A stretch of DNA of 20,497 nucleotides from an uncultured Chthonomonadaceae bacterium (GTDB lineage Bacteria > Armatimonadota > Fimbriimonadia > Fimbriimonadales > Fimbriimonadaceae): the NCBI GenBank assembly GCA_946479035.1, contig CAMLDW010000041.1, positions 1-20,497 on the forward strand, read 5' to 3'. A model generated the notes under the pieces. That model made no database searches and was not told where the DNA came from. It saw nothing but the letters and a program-made list of their open reading frames with translations. The stretch's first letter is position 1. Each line of letters opens with the position of its first letter. Shown in pieces: positions 8,196-16,626 of the stretch. The position numbers were made by a program, and so were the translations under genes.

Positions 8196-9587
8196 TCAAG
8201 CGGCACTTTCTCGATAGCCGAACCGCACGTAAGCTGCAAAGCCCATGAACGCCGCGAGCGCGGCCGCGACCCAAGCGGGCCCGAGGGTGGTGTAGAGCAG
8301 GTAGGTGTTGAGGCCGACGATGAGCGCGGCGACGGTGAACCCCAACCACTTCACAAACGGAGAGTTGACGAAGGGCCCCATCCTCTTCTTGTCGCTCGTC
8401 ACCGCGACCAAGGGCACGATCGCGAACGGGAGCTGCATCGAGAGCACGACCTGCGAGACGACCAGGAGCTGCACGGTGTCCTTGCCGCCGCTCGCGTGGA
8501 TGATGAACACCGCCGGGATGATCGCGAGCACGCGCGTAATCAGCCTCCTGAGCCACGGTGCGACTTTGATCCGCAGGAACCCTTCCATCACGATCTGGCC
8601 GGCGAGGGTGCCCGTCAAGGTCGAGGACTGCCCCGAAGCGAGGAGGGCGACCGCGAAGACGGTCGCCGACGCGCCGCCTAGCGCAGCGCGCAGCAGGTCC
8701 TGTCCGTGCTGCAGCTCTTCCACGATGACGCCCTTGGAGCCGAAGACCGACGCCGCCAGGATGAGGATCGCGGCGTTCACAAAGAACGCGAAGCTCAGCG
8801 CGACGACGGTGTCGGCGCGGTTGAAGCCGATCGCGCGCCTCGTCTCCTCCTCGCCCTCGCCGGTCCGCCGCGTCTGGACGATGCTGGAGTGCAGGTAGAG
8901 GTTGTGCGGCATGACGGTGGCGCCGAGGATGCCGACCGCTATCAGTAGGGCCGTCGGCCCGGGCATCGAAGGCACGAACGTGCCGTGCAGAGCGGCTCCC
9001 CAATCGGGGCGCGCAAGCGCAAGCTCGTAGACGAAGCAGCCGGAGACCGTCGCGACGAGCGTCAGCACGATCGCCTCCAGCTTGCGGAAACCGAACCGCA
9101 TGAAGCCGAGCAGCAAGAGCACGTCGAAGCCCGTCACGAGCACGCCGACCTCGAGATGCAGCCCGAAGAGGAGGTTGAGCGCGACGGCGGACCCGACGAC
9201 CTCTGCAAGGTCGCACGCGATGATCGCCAGCTCGCAGAGGACCCACATCGCTATGGCCGCAGGTCGCTTGTAATAGTCGCGGCAAGCCATCGCCAGGTCC
9301 TTGCCCGTCACGAGCCCGAGCTTCGCGCAGAGCACTTGGAGGAACTGCGCCATAAGGTTGGAGAGGAACACGACCCACAGGAGCGCGTAGCCGAACCGCG
9401 AGCCGCCCGCGAGGTCCGTCCCCCAGTTGCCCGGGTCCATATAACCGACGCTGACCAGGAACCCCGGGCCGGCGAACGCGAGGAAGCGACGCCACCAGGG
9501 GCGCCCTTGCAGGGTACCGATGCTGTGGAAGACCTCCGGGAGTGACCGGAAGCCGCCTTGGGCCCTGCGAGCTGCGTCCGCTGGCAT
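8196..9587 (-). CDS. mntH: Nramp-family divalent metal (Mn2+/Fe2+) transporter
   Basis: This is a proton-coupled importer of manganese and related divalent metals in the inner membrane. The 463-residue product has about eleven hydrophobic segments. The two hallmark metal-site motifs are present: DPGN (51-54, in GYMDPGNWGTD) and MPHN (226-229, in GATVMPHNLYLHSS). GQSSTLTGTLAGQ is the family's transport signature. The cytoplasmic N-terminus (about 35 residues) is normal. ATG at 9587 is the only plausible start; a longer frame on the same strand is a shadow. There is no ribosome site because a perfect MntR-type palindrome ends one base before the ATG. Repression by a manganese-responsive MntR is therefore likely, although no mntR gene is in the window. 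Confidence 0.95.
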   Translation of the reverse strand: MPADAARRAQGGFRSLPEVFHSIGTLQGRPWWRRFLAFAGPGFLVSVGYMDPGNWGTDLAGGSRFGYALLWVVFLSNLMAQFLQVLCAKLGLVTGKDLAMACRDYYKRPAAIAMWVLCELAIIACDLAEVVGSAVALNLLFGLHLEVGVLVTGFDVLLLLGFMRFGFRKLEAIVLTLVATVSGCFVYELALARPDWGAALHGTFVPSMPGPTALLIAVGILGATVMPHNLYLHSSIVQTRRTGEGEEETRRAIGFNRADTVVALSFAFFVNAAILILAASVFGSKGVIVEELQHGQDLLRAALGGASATVFAVALLASGQSSTLTGTLAGQIVMEGFLRIKVAPWLRRLITRVLAIIPAVFIIHASGGKDTVQLLVVSQVVLSMQLPFAIVPLVAVTSDKKRMGPFVNSPFVKWLGFTVAALIVGLNTYLLYTTLGPAWVAAALAAFMGFAAYVRFGYRESAA

Positions 9588-9588
9588 A

Positions 9589-9610
9589 AAAGTTAGCCAA
9601 GGCTAACTTT
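9589..9610 (-). promoter_or_regulatory. MntR-type operator of mntH
   Basis: A perfect 22-bp palindrome has arms AAAGTTAGCC and GGCTAACTTT around AA. From memory it follows the AAnnTAGCnnnnGCTAnnTT pattern of MntR boxes and resembles DtxR-family sites. Its place directly before a manganese transporter gene supports the call. A CATGAT sequence just upstream on the minus strand could be the -10, which would put the operator over the transcription start. Confidence 0.8.
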
Positions 9611-9655
9611 CCACATCATGGCACAGCTGGACGGGACGGTGTGAGCCTTGGCCAA

Positions 9656-9680
9656 GAAGGGGGCCCTGGGGGCCCCCTTC
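9656..9680 (-). terminator. Terminator hairpin after the DUF4139 gene
   Basis: A perfect 11-bp inverted repeat, GAAGGGGGCCC and GGGCCCCCTTC around TGG, lies 8 bases past the stop of the minus-strand DUF4139 gene and upstream of mntH. The following minus-strand bases are only weakly T-rich (TTGGCC). It probably ends the phosphate-gene transcript and insulates mntH. Confidence 0.7.
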
Positions 9681-9687
9681 CCTTCTG

Positions 9688-11136
9688 CTAGCCGGTGACG
9701 ACCGTGTAGCTCAGCTTGGTCGAGCCGCCGGCCGGCACGCTCAGCACCCACTGCGCCTGCGCGGCGTTTGGCCTGCTGCTCTTGGTCGATTCGTGCACCA
9801 CGGACCAGGCGCCGTAGAAGTCGCGGACGAGCCGCACGTCGATCTGCTTGTCCTTCTCGTTGTACACCGTGACCTCGTAGCTTGTCTGCACGTGCCTCTT
9901 GTCCAGGCGCTTGGTCTCGGTGGTCTTTTGCCGGGCGTACAGGTTGAACACCTCGGTCAGGGTGAGGTCGATCCGGTCGTCCTTTGGCACGTTGCCGATC
10001 TGCGCCGCGCCGATGAAGACCGGAGGGCCGCCCTTGGCCGGCTCGTAGACTCGCACGCGCCCGAGCGGCAGCGGCTGCCCGAGCCCTGCGGCGTCCTCGT
10101 TCTTGAAGGCAAGGCTCAACGTGGCCTTGAGGCGCTGCTGGGGGTCGCTGTAGTAATAGTTGTTCAGGTTGATCGCGTAGTCTCGCACGACGGTCACCTT
10201 CGGCGCCTTCATCATCAGCACGCGGTTCGTCTGGTTGTTGCGGAGCGTGGCCTGCGACTCGTAGGGGTAGGAGATCATCTCTCCCATCGCCTCGGGCGCT
10301 TGGAACTGCGCACCGGCGCCGCCCATCGCCATTGATGCCGGGCGCGCCCGCTCGTTGTCTTCATCCAGGTGCCCAAGGCCCTGGCGTTTCGCCAGCGTGT
10401 CGATGACGGCTCGGTTCGGCGATCCGGCGATGAACTTTATCGATGCCGCTGGGAAGTCGATGCCCGTGTTGTTCGTGACCGTTGCCCAGCACTCGAGAGA
10501 GGCCGGGTCCGAGCCCGGGTCGAGCGTCATGACGTAGTCGGCGGCCCAGGAGAGGCCGCGCGTCATGTAGGAGACGGTGAGCGGCACCTTCTCCTCTTTT
10601 TTGTCCTCGACGGTCGCGGTCAGGCGCGGCATCGTCGCGACCTCGCCGGCCTGCGTCTCGATCGTGGCCTGGGGGTTGACGACGAGCGAGTCTCCCACGC
10701 GGACCACGATGTTGCCGGGAGCGGCGACTTCGAGGATCCCGTCTTGGCGCGCTGCCTCGCGACCGTTGTCGCCGCGATAGACGAGCGTCACCTTGCGCCC
10801 GACGAGCTGCTGCAGGAGCGTCTCGCCGGAGTCGGTCCCGAGGTCGTAGGTGGTGGACGTGACCTGCGCGGCGCTCTCCGCCGGCCAGGAGTACATGAGG
10901 GAGCTCTGGTCGAGGTGGTGGCTGACGTCGGTCAGCGCGAGCCGCGTAGTGCCGCCCTGCAGCCCGACGTCGCGCACCTCGTTCACCTGCGCGAAGTCCT
11001 GCGAGTAGACGACGAGCTCGATCTTTCTCTCGCTCTGCACGCGCTCGAGCTCCTTGGCCCTGGCCTTGAGGCACCCGATCCCGACGAAAACGGCCAGCCC
11101 GATCAGGGCGGCGGCAATGAAAAGCGCTCGCTTCAT
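9688..11136 (-). CDS. DUF4139 domain-containing exported protein
   Basis: The 482-residue product carries a single N-terminal hydrophobic segment (about 4-21) with basic residues before it, so it is membrane-anchored or secreted. The rest is beta-rich and fits DUF4139: VPLTVSYMTRGLSWAADYVM, ATVTNNTGIDFPAASIKFIAG, and the C-terminal YEVTVYNEKDKQIDVRLVRDF, VLSVPAGGSTKLSYTV. The family function is unknown. ATG at 11136 has AAAGGG just before it. The gene starts 37 bases after the PiT stop on the same strand and is followed by a hairpin terminator, so it is likely cotranscribed with the phosphate genes. Whether it has a role in phosphate uptake is not shown. Confidence 0.85.
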   Translation of the reverse strand: MKRALFIAAALIGLAVFVGIGCLKARAKELERVQSERKIELVVYSQDFAQVNEVRDVGLQGGTTRLALTDVSHHLDQSSLMYSWPAESAAQVTSTTYDLGTDSGETLLQQLVGRKVTLVYRGDNGREAARQDGILEVAAPGNIVVRVGDSLVVNPQATIETQAGEVATMPRLTATVEDKKEEKVPLTVSYMTRGLSWAADYVMTLDPGSDPASLECWATVTNNTGIDFPAASIKFIAGSPNRAVIDTLAKRQGLGHLDEDNERARPASMAMGGAGAQFQAPEAMGEMISYPYESQATLRNNQTNRVLMMKAPKVTVVRDYAINLNNYYYSDPQQRLKATLSLAFKNEDAAGLGQPLPLGRVRVYEPAKGGPPVFIGAAQIGNVPKDDRIDLTLTEVFNLYARQKTTETKRLDKRHVQTSYEVTVYNEKDKQIDVRLVRDFYGAWSVVHESTKSSRPNAAQAQWVLSVPAGGSTKLSYTVVTG

Positions 11137-11172
11137 GCCCTTTAGTGTTGCGCCGAGCGGGGATGGTTCAGT

Positions 11173-12171
11173 CTATTGCCAGGCGAAGTGGAGGAGCCAG
11201 TAGCTCAGTGCGCCGACAGCGGCGGACGCCGGGATCGTGATCACCCACGCTGCGACCACCCCTTTGGCCACTTTCCAGCGGACTGCGGAGGCGCGCTTCG
11301 ACGCGCCGACGCCGAAGATGGACGCGGTGATCGCGTGGGTCGTCGAGATCGGCATGCCGTAGTGGCTGGCGGCGAGGATGACGGTCGCACTGGCGGTCTC
11401 TGCGGCAAAGCCGTTCACGGGGTCGAGCCTGATGATCTTTTGCCCCATCGTGCGGATGATCCGCCATCCGCCCGCCGCGGTCCCGAGCGCCATGGCGATC
11501 GCGCAGGCGAGCTTCACCCAGAGGGGAACCTCTGGCTTTGCGATCCATCCGCTCGCGACGAGCGCCAGCGTGATGATGCCCATAGACTTTTGCGCGTCGT
11601 TCTGCCCGTGCGAAAAGGCCATGAGCGCCGACGACAGGACTTGGATGGAGCGGAACGACCGGCCTACCTTGCTCGCGCTCATGTGGCCGAGGAGCCGAGC
11701 GATCAGCGACATCAAGAGGAACGCAAGGATGAAGCCCGCGACCGGGGATCCGACCAGGGGGTACACGACCTTGTCGAGGAGCCCCTTCCACGTGATCATT
11801 GCGACCCCTCCCTTTGCGAGCCCTGCACCGACCAGTCCGCCGACCAGCGCGTGCGAGGAGCTGGACGGGATCCCGTAGACCCACGTGACGATGTTCCAAA
11901 CGATCGCCCCGAGGACCGCTGCGAGGACGACAGCCTCGGTCGCCATGCCGGTCACGACGATGCCGCTCGCGATCGTCTTGGCCACGTTGGTGGCGATGAG
12001 CGCGCCGCCGAAGTTCAGCACCGCCGCCATCAGGATCGCGACGGTCGGCGAGAGCACGCGAGTGGAAACGACGGTCGCGATCGCGTTGGCGGTGTCGTGA
12101 AAGCCGTTGATGTAGTCGAACGATAGCGCGGCGACGACCACGAGGACGAGAAGCAGCGAGACCTCAGGCAT
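11173..12171 (-). CDS. pit: PiT-family inorganic phosphate transporter
   Basis: This is a low-affinity phosphate (metal-phosphate/proton symport) permease of the inner membrane. The 332-residue product has about ten hydrophobic segments and both duplicated PiT signatures: FDYINGFHDTANAIATVV (residues 18-35) and SHGQNDAQKSMGII in the second half, along with GIPSSSSHALVGG and GMPISTTHAI, which are characteristic of the family. It overlaps the end of the DUF47 gene by 8 bases, the standard arrangement for this pair, so translation is probably coupled. The substrate could include sulfate in distant relatives, but the DUF47 partner favours phosphate. Confidence 0.95.
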   Translation of the reverse strand: MPEVSLLLVLVVVAALSFDYINGFHDTANAIATVVSTRVLSPTVAILMAAVLNFGGALIATNVAKTIASGIVVTGMATEAVVLAAVLGAIVWNIVTWVYGIPSSSSHALVGGLVGAGLAKGGVAMITWKGLLDKVVYPLVGSPVAGFILAFLLMSLIARLLGHMSASKVGRSFRSIQVLSSALMAFSHGQNDAQKSMGIITLALVASGWIAKPEVPLWVKLACAIAMALGTAAGGWRIIRTMGQKIIRLDPVNGFAAETASATVILAASHYGMPISTTHAITASIFGVGASKRASAVRWKVAKGVVAAWVITIPASAAVGALSYWLLHFAWQ

Positions 12172-12793
12172 ACTTGACGATGATCGTGCCCACGATCGCA
12201 GCGACCTGCTCGCACTTGTCGGATGCGTTTTCGATCCTGTCGTACATCTCCTTCCACTTGATGACCGACAGCGCGTCTATGCCCGGCTCGTCGAACAAGG
12301 CCTTGAGCGCCTGGCGGAACGCCTGGTCGCTCTCGTTCTCGACGGTGTGGATCTCCCTCAACGTCTCCTGCAGCTTCTTTGACTTTCTAAACCCGTTGCG
12401 GAGGTCCGTGACCGCCTCTTCAGTCAGCACGGTCAATCTGTGAAGGAGCTTTGCGCTGTGCTCGAGGTCGGGTCGGGCTTTGCTAAGGCGGTAGAGCTCG
12501 GCCCTCGCCGCGGCCGCTTCGATGAGGTCCGTAATGTCGTCGAGCGCCTGGCTCAGTTCGCGCAGGTCCTCTTTGTCGAGCGGGGTGATGAAGGTCGCAG
12601 CGATGCTGTTTTGGAGCTCGTGGGTCGCGACGTCGCCTTCGTGCTCGAGGTCGTCGAGCCGCTGGGCGTGCTTTGCGACGTTCCCCATGTCACGGCACAT
12701 GGCGAGGAACTCCTCTGCGGATCTGACCGCGACGTTCGCCTGGCGCTCGAGCAGAGCGTAGAGGCTGTGTTCTTTCTTGCTCTTGAGTAGCAT
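12164..12793 (-). CDS. DUF47 (PhoU-like) partner of PiT transporter
   Basis: The 209-residue all-helical cytoplasmic protein has the PhoU-like fold of DUF47 (YkaA/Pit accessory) proteins, which are thought to control phosphate entry through PiT. Family features seen are RLDDLEHEGD (with acidic metal-binding residues), SIAATFITPLDKEDLRELSQALDDITDLIE, and the second helical repeat with HTVENESDQAFRQAL. The ATG at 12793 (MLLKSKKEHSLY) has GGGTGG a few bases upstream and matches the usual family start. The longer frame to 12862 adds an unsupported basic stretch. The gene overlaps pit by 8 bases and begins 99 bases after the DUF1003 stop. Confidence 0.93.
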   Translation of the reverse strand: MLLKSKKEHSLYALLERQANVAVRSAEEFLAMCRDMGNVAKHAQRLDDLEHEGDVATHELQNSIAATFITPLDKEDLRELSQALDDITDLIEAAAARAELYRLSKARPDLEHSAKLLHRLTVLTEEAVTDLRNGFRKSKKLQETLREIHTVENESDQAFRQALKALFDEPGIDALSVIKWKEMYDRIENASDKCEQVAAIVGTIIVKYA

Positions 12794-12892
12794 GGACACC
12801 ACCCGCCCCGAGGGCGACCGGGACTTCAATCTACCCTCTATCGCCCTGGCGTTCCCGCCCAAGTTCCGGGGCGTTCTCCGCCGATTATCCGC

Positions 12893-13600
12893 CTAGCCGC
12901 CCTTCTTCCCGTGCAGGCCCTCCAAGAGCTCGATCTGCATCTGTTGGAGCTCCAGCAGCCGCTGCCACTGGTGCAGCATCATCTCGTCCAGCTTCAGGCT
13001 GATCGTCCTGATCTCGACCTCTGCCTTGAGGTTGACCTTGTAGTCCTCTTCCGCCCTGAGGCGGTCGCGCGCCTCCTGCCGGTTCTGGCTCATCATGATC
13101 ACGGGCGCCTGCATCGCGGCTACGCAGGAGAGGATCAGGTTGAGCAGGATGAACGGGAACGGATCGAACGGCTTTTGGAGCAGCGCGATCGCGTTGATCG
13201 TGATCCAGACGAAGATAATCGCTCCGAACGTGCCGATGAACGCCCAACTGCCGCCGAACTCGGCGACCTTGTCCGCGACGCGCTGACCGAAGGTCAGGCT
13301 GGAGTCATGGACCCTGTTGAGGTTCTCAGTCAGCAGTTCGTTCTCGTGCAGGCTCTCGATCACCTCCTTGTCGAGCGCGGTCACTTCTTTGCGCTCTTCT
13401 TCGATCATCCGTCCGACGTAGTCCGCGCGCAGCCGTGCGCGGTCGTCCCTGCAGATCATCCCCTCTGCTGTCACGGTCGCGTGGTCTTTTTGGATCATTA
13501 AGAGCGCATCCGAGGGCAGCAGGTGAATCGGATAGAGCTCGGTCACGGGCAGAGTCCGCCCGCACACCGCGCAGAGCCCGGTCTTGGTGGTGGTGGCCAT
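12893..13600 (-). CDS. DUF1003 membrane protein with N-terminal Cys cluster
   Basis: The 235-residue product has an N-terminal CAVCGRTLP (C10, C13) and a later C50 in MICRDD, a possible metal-binding knuckle. Two membrane segments follow (about 118-140 and 146-170), then the DUF1003 hallmark ILLNLILSCVAAMQAPVIMMSQNRQ and RDR. The last 55 residues are a charged, probably coiled-coil tail (LDEMMLHQWQRLLELQQMQIE). Function is unknown for the family. The ATG at 13600 is preferred because a longer frame reads into the upstream gene region. It has no ribosome site; TACTAT lies 4 bases before the ATG, so leaderless initiation is conceivable. It starts 50 bases after the S41-like gene on the same strand. 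Confidence 0.9.
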   Translation of the reverse strand: MATTTKTGLCAVCGRTLPVTELYPIHLLPSDALLMIQKDHATVTAEGMICRDDRARLRADYVGRMIEEERKEVTALDKEVIESLHENELLTENLNRVHDSSLTFGQRVADKVAEFGGSWAFIGTFGAIIFVWITINAIALLQKPFDPFPFILLNLILSCVAAMQAPVIMMSQNRQEARDRLRAEEDYKVNLKAEVEIRTISLKLDEMMLHQWQRLLELQQMQIELLEGLHGKKGG

Positions 13601-13650
13601 GTCAATAGTATCAACGTTGGCCGGCGCGAATTGGCGCCCTCTCGCCTGAA

Positions 13651-15321
13651 CTAGCCGCCCTTGCCGAAGGCCAGGACCGCCTCCATGGCCGGGTCGCGGC
13701 CGGCGAAGTAGTCGGCAGAGGACATCTCGGTCGGCAGGTCGGGCGGGATCCACGTCCGGTGGTCCATGGGCCAAGACCGCTCCCAGTACAGGTCGCTGAC
13801 CGTCGCGCGCATCTTGGTGTAGGGGAGCACGACCGGCACGGTCTCGCCGACGAAGTTCGGGCGGGAGCCGGTCGGCTCGCCAACGAAGATCGCCTCCGAG
13901 TCGCGCACGAAGTCGGTCGTGAAGTTTTGCGCAGCGCTAAACGTGTTGCGGCCCGTGATGATGAAGAGCCTCCCCTTCTTGTTGATCTCCGGGTTTCGCA
14001 TCAACGGCCGCTGGATGCCCGAGTTGAGAAAGCTGTTGCCACCGCCGTTGAATCGCACGTCCACCACGAACTTGTCGATCGGCTTCCCTTCCAGCTCCTT
14101 GAACATCCTCTCCATGAAGGCCGGGATCGGCTCGTCGGCGTCGCTGCGCACGGCGTTGTACTGCATGTACACGGTCTTCTCGCCTTCGAGGTACGTGTAC
14201 CAATAGGTCTTGCCCGTGTGCTGGAGGTAGAGCGGCTTCTCTGCCAGGCCTTGGAAGAACGGAACGGTTTTCGGCGCATCGACGAACGGCACGTCGATCT
14301 GCGTCGCGGAGCCGGCCGAGTCCATCAGCGTGAGCTTCGCCCCGTCGCCTTTGGCGATCCCTAGGCCTTTCAAGACCGACGCGTAACCGGCCAAGACCGG
14401 CGCCTGCGCGTACACGCCGTAGATGTTGTCCTGGCTGACGAGCGGCGCGAGCTTTGCCATTAGGACGTCTGTGCGCGCGTCGTTGATCGCCAGCAGTCGG
14501 CGGCCGAGGAGCTGCTTGTACTCCTCCGTTGCGCTCGTCACGAAAACGCCGTCGGTGAAGCGCGTGAACGCGATCGGTGTCGTGCGCAAGTCCGGGGACT
14601 TCCAGTCGTTGAGGCGCAGCGCCGTGTGTCCGTCGCCGAACTTGACGACGTAGGCCCTCGCGCGAACATAGAACTGCTCGTCCGTGATGTTCGGAATGTC
14701 CGCCTGCAGCTTGGCAAGGTCGGCGTCCAGCTCGGACTTGGGCGTCACGCGGTACGGGTCGTAGTGGATCCGCCGCAGCTCGCGGTCGAGGAACCAGAGG
14801 TCGTACGCGAGCCCCTCGTTGCGCGAAAGCCCCGTGAGGTCCTTGGCCGCTGCCATGTCGTCGTAGTTGCCGTACCCCTTGAGGATCTTGAACTCGTCGT
14901 TGCGGAAGGTGCGGATGTCGCGGAACCCCTTGGAGTACGCCGCATTGAGCCACTTGAGAGCTTCGTCCTTGCGCCCGAGGTGCGCGTTGCAAGAGGCGAG
15001 GTCGAAGCACGCGACCGCCGGCTGTTTGTTCTCGAACGCGCCCTTTGCGAGCGCCTCTTCGAACGCAGGGATCGCCTGCTCGAACTTCTGCTGGCGCATC
15101 AGCGCGTTGCCGAACTGCATCCAGAGGTCGCCGTCCACTCCGCTGATCGCGAGCGCCTTGCGCCCGGGCTCTTCCGCGTCGTGCCACCTACCGTCCCCGA
15201 TCGCCTTCGAGAACTCCTGGACGGCCTTGTAGTACTCGAGCGCCTTGTCCGGCTCTTGCGCAAGGGCGGGGGCCGATGCGCAAACGAGGAAGGCAAGCAG
15301 AAGGCGACGCATGCCTTCCAT
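13651..15321 (-). CDS. Secreted TPR and S41 (tail-specific protease-like) protein
   Basis: The 556-residue product has a normal signal peptide (MEGMRRLLLAFLVCASAPALA, cleavage before Q) with basic residues. Residues about 25-130 are TPR-like helical repeats (LWMQFGNALMRQQKFEQAI...AFEEAL). The remainder resembles S41 peptidases: KFGDGHTALRL, VVDVRFNGGGNS, ITGRNTFSAAQNF with the candidate nucleophile serine, and FVGEPTGSRPNFVGE. The lysine of the CtpA Ser-Lys dyad is not obvious where GSRPN stands; the DGHT histidine may point to a tricorn-like mechanism. Starts at 15312 (ATG) and 15330 (GTG) are also possible. It is likely periplasmic or extracellular, with unknown substrate. It is followed by the DUF1003 gene on the same strand. 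Confidence 0.85.
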   Translation of the reverse strand: MEGMRRLLLAFLVCASAPALAQEPDKALEYYKAVQEFSKAIGDGRWHDAEEPGRKALAISGVDGDLWMQFGNALMRQQKFEQAIPAFEEALAKGAFENKQPAVACFDLASCNAHLGRKDEALKWLNAAYSKGFRDIRTFRNDEFKILKGYGNYDDMAAAKDLTGLSRNEGLAYDLWFLDRELRRIHYDPYRVTPKSELDADLAKLQADIPNITDEQFYVRARAYVVKFGDGHTALRLNDWKSPDLRTTPIAFTRFTDGVFVTSATEEYKQLLGRRLLAINDARTDVLMAKLAPLVSQDNIYGVYAQAPVLAGYASVLKGLGIAKGDGAKLTLMDSAGSATQIDVPFVDAPKTVPFFQGLAEKPLYLQHTGKTYWYTYLEGEKTVYMQYNAVRSDADEPIPAFMERMFKELEGKPIDKFVVDVRFNGGGNSFLNSGIQRPLMRNPEINKKGRLFIITGRNTFSAAQNFTTDFVRDSEAIFVGEPTGSRPNFVGETVPVVLPYTKMRATVSDLYWERSWPMDHRTWIPPDLPTEMSSADYFAGRDPAMEAVLAFGKGG

Positions 15322-15381
15322 TACTCGCACGAAGCGCCGTTGGGTTTCGGAACGGCGGGCTTCAGCCTGTCTTTCCAGGGT

Positions 15382-15984
15382 TCACGCCGTGGCGCAGTGC
15401 TTTTCGTGGATGCCGCTGAGAGCGTCCCAGAGGCCCTTGGCGACCCTTTCACACGCCACGACCGCGCGCTGCTGGTCCTCGACGGAGCGCGCCTCCAGCC
15501 GCTCGACGATCCAACCCATCTCCAGCACGTCGTCACAGTGCGCCTCGAAGTACGGCTCGACCGACTTCGGCAGCTGCGGATAGTGCTCGCGCAGGCCCTT
15601 GAGCTTGCTCGTCGAAGTGCGCGGCTGCTGCGCCTCGAACGCGTAGAGCCCTCCGAGCGCGGTCACTGGGTCCTGGAAGAGCTCAGTGCACGTTGCGACC
15701 AGGCGCTTCGTCAGCTCGATCTGCGCGCCGTTGACCGAGGTGGTGCCGAGCCCGTTCGCGAACTGCTCCCAGAGCACGGCGTGCATGACCTCCTCGTTGG
15801 CCGTGCGGGAGTCGCCGTGCGAGGCCCAGCCGGCGGGGACGGTCTGGACGAACGCCCCGTACTCCTCGGCGTAGGTCTTGAGGGCCCCTACAGGCAGGGT
15901 CCCGGCGCTCCAAGCCTCGTAGAAGGGGTGCTTGAGCAGGTCGTAGCGGGCGACTACTGAGTCCAGGGCCTTCTTGATTTCCAT
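15382..15984 (-). CDS. CADD-like haem-oxygenase-fold diiron protein
   Basis: The 200-residue helical protein resembles the TenA/PqqC-like superfamily, closest by pattern to CADD, the chlamydial self-sacrificing enzyme that makes para-aminobenzoate from its own tyrosine. Compared with CADD from memory, HPFYEAWSAG puts Y22 at the sacrificed Tyr27. LYAFEAQQP puts E117 at ligand E142, SKLKGL puts K127 at the amino-donor K152, and YFEAH puts H149 at H174. The spacings 10 and 32 match CADD exactly. H68 and E64/E65 may be the other ligands. The later HxxxDxxH is changed to HCDDVLEM, so one histidine ligand appears replaced, perhaps by E155. No folate gene is adjacent. ATG at 15984 has AAGAG directly before it. 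The fold is fairly sure; the function is inferred. Confidence 0.7.
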   Translation of the reverse strand: MEIKKALDSVVARYDLLKHPFYEAWSAGTLPVGALKTYAEEYGAFVQTVPAGWASHGDSRTANEEVMHAVLWEQFANGLGTTSVNGAQIELTKRLVATCTELFQDPVTALGGLYAFEAQQPRTSTSKLKGLREHYPQLPKSVEPYFEAHCDDVLEMGWIVERLEARSVEDQQRAVVACERVAKGLWDALSGIHEKHCATA

Positions 15985-16055
15985 CTCTTTTGAGTCCGTC
16001 TCCAGGCAGAACGGATGCTACCTGGACCCACAAAAGGGCCCTCCAGGCCCGAATC

Positions 16056-16064
16056 TGCTACAAT
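16056..16064 (+). promoter_or_regulatory. Extended -10 promoter of the RRM gene
   Basis: TG-C-TACAAT is a good extended -10 box, so the lack of a -35 is acceptable. Transcription would begin near 16071, giving a leader of about 108 bases before the RRM ATG at 16179. A small hairpin (GGCG, TTCCA, CGCC) lies near the start of that leader. Confidence 0.6.
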
Positions 16065-16178
16065 GTGGGCGTTCCACGCCTAGGCGCAAGATCGCACGGT
16101 CAAGGTTGTCCGCTTGGATGTTCCCTGTCCGATCCGGATCGTGGCCAGACAGCGAGACATCTAAAGACAGGACAGACA

Positions 16179-16520
<342 letters not shown>

Positions 16521-16543
16521 GACTCAGTCCCTTTCACAGGCTT

Positions 16544-16580
16544 GACGGGCCGGGCAGAGATGCCCGGCCCGTCCTTCGTT
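16544..16580 (+). terminator. Intrinsic terminator of the RRM gene
   Basis: A perfect 13-bp stem, GACGGGCCGGGCA and TGCCCGGCCCGTC with loop GAGA (16544-16573), is followed by CTTCGTT. It lies 23 bases after the RRM stop and 46 bases before the SDR start. Confidence 0.85.
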
Positions 16581-16626
16581 AGCACGCTGCCGGTGGCCTA
16601 GGCGGGATCGGTGCCATAAAGGAGCC

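Noticed and set aside
15990..16178. N-terminal extension of the RRM protein by 63 codons
   Set aside because: The extension crosses the promoter and leader, is not homologous to RRM proteins, and the ATG at 16179 starts exactly at the domain.
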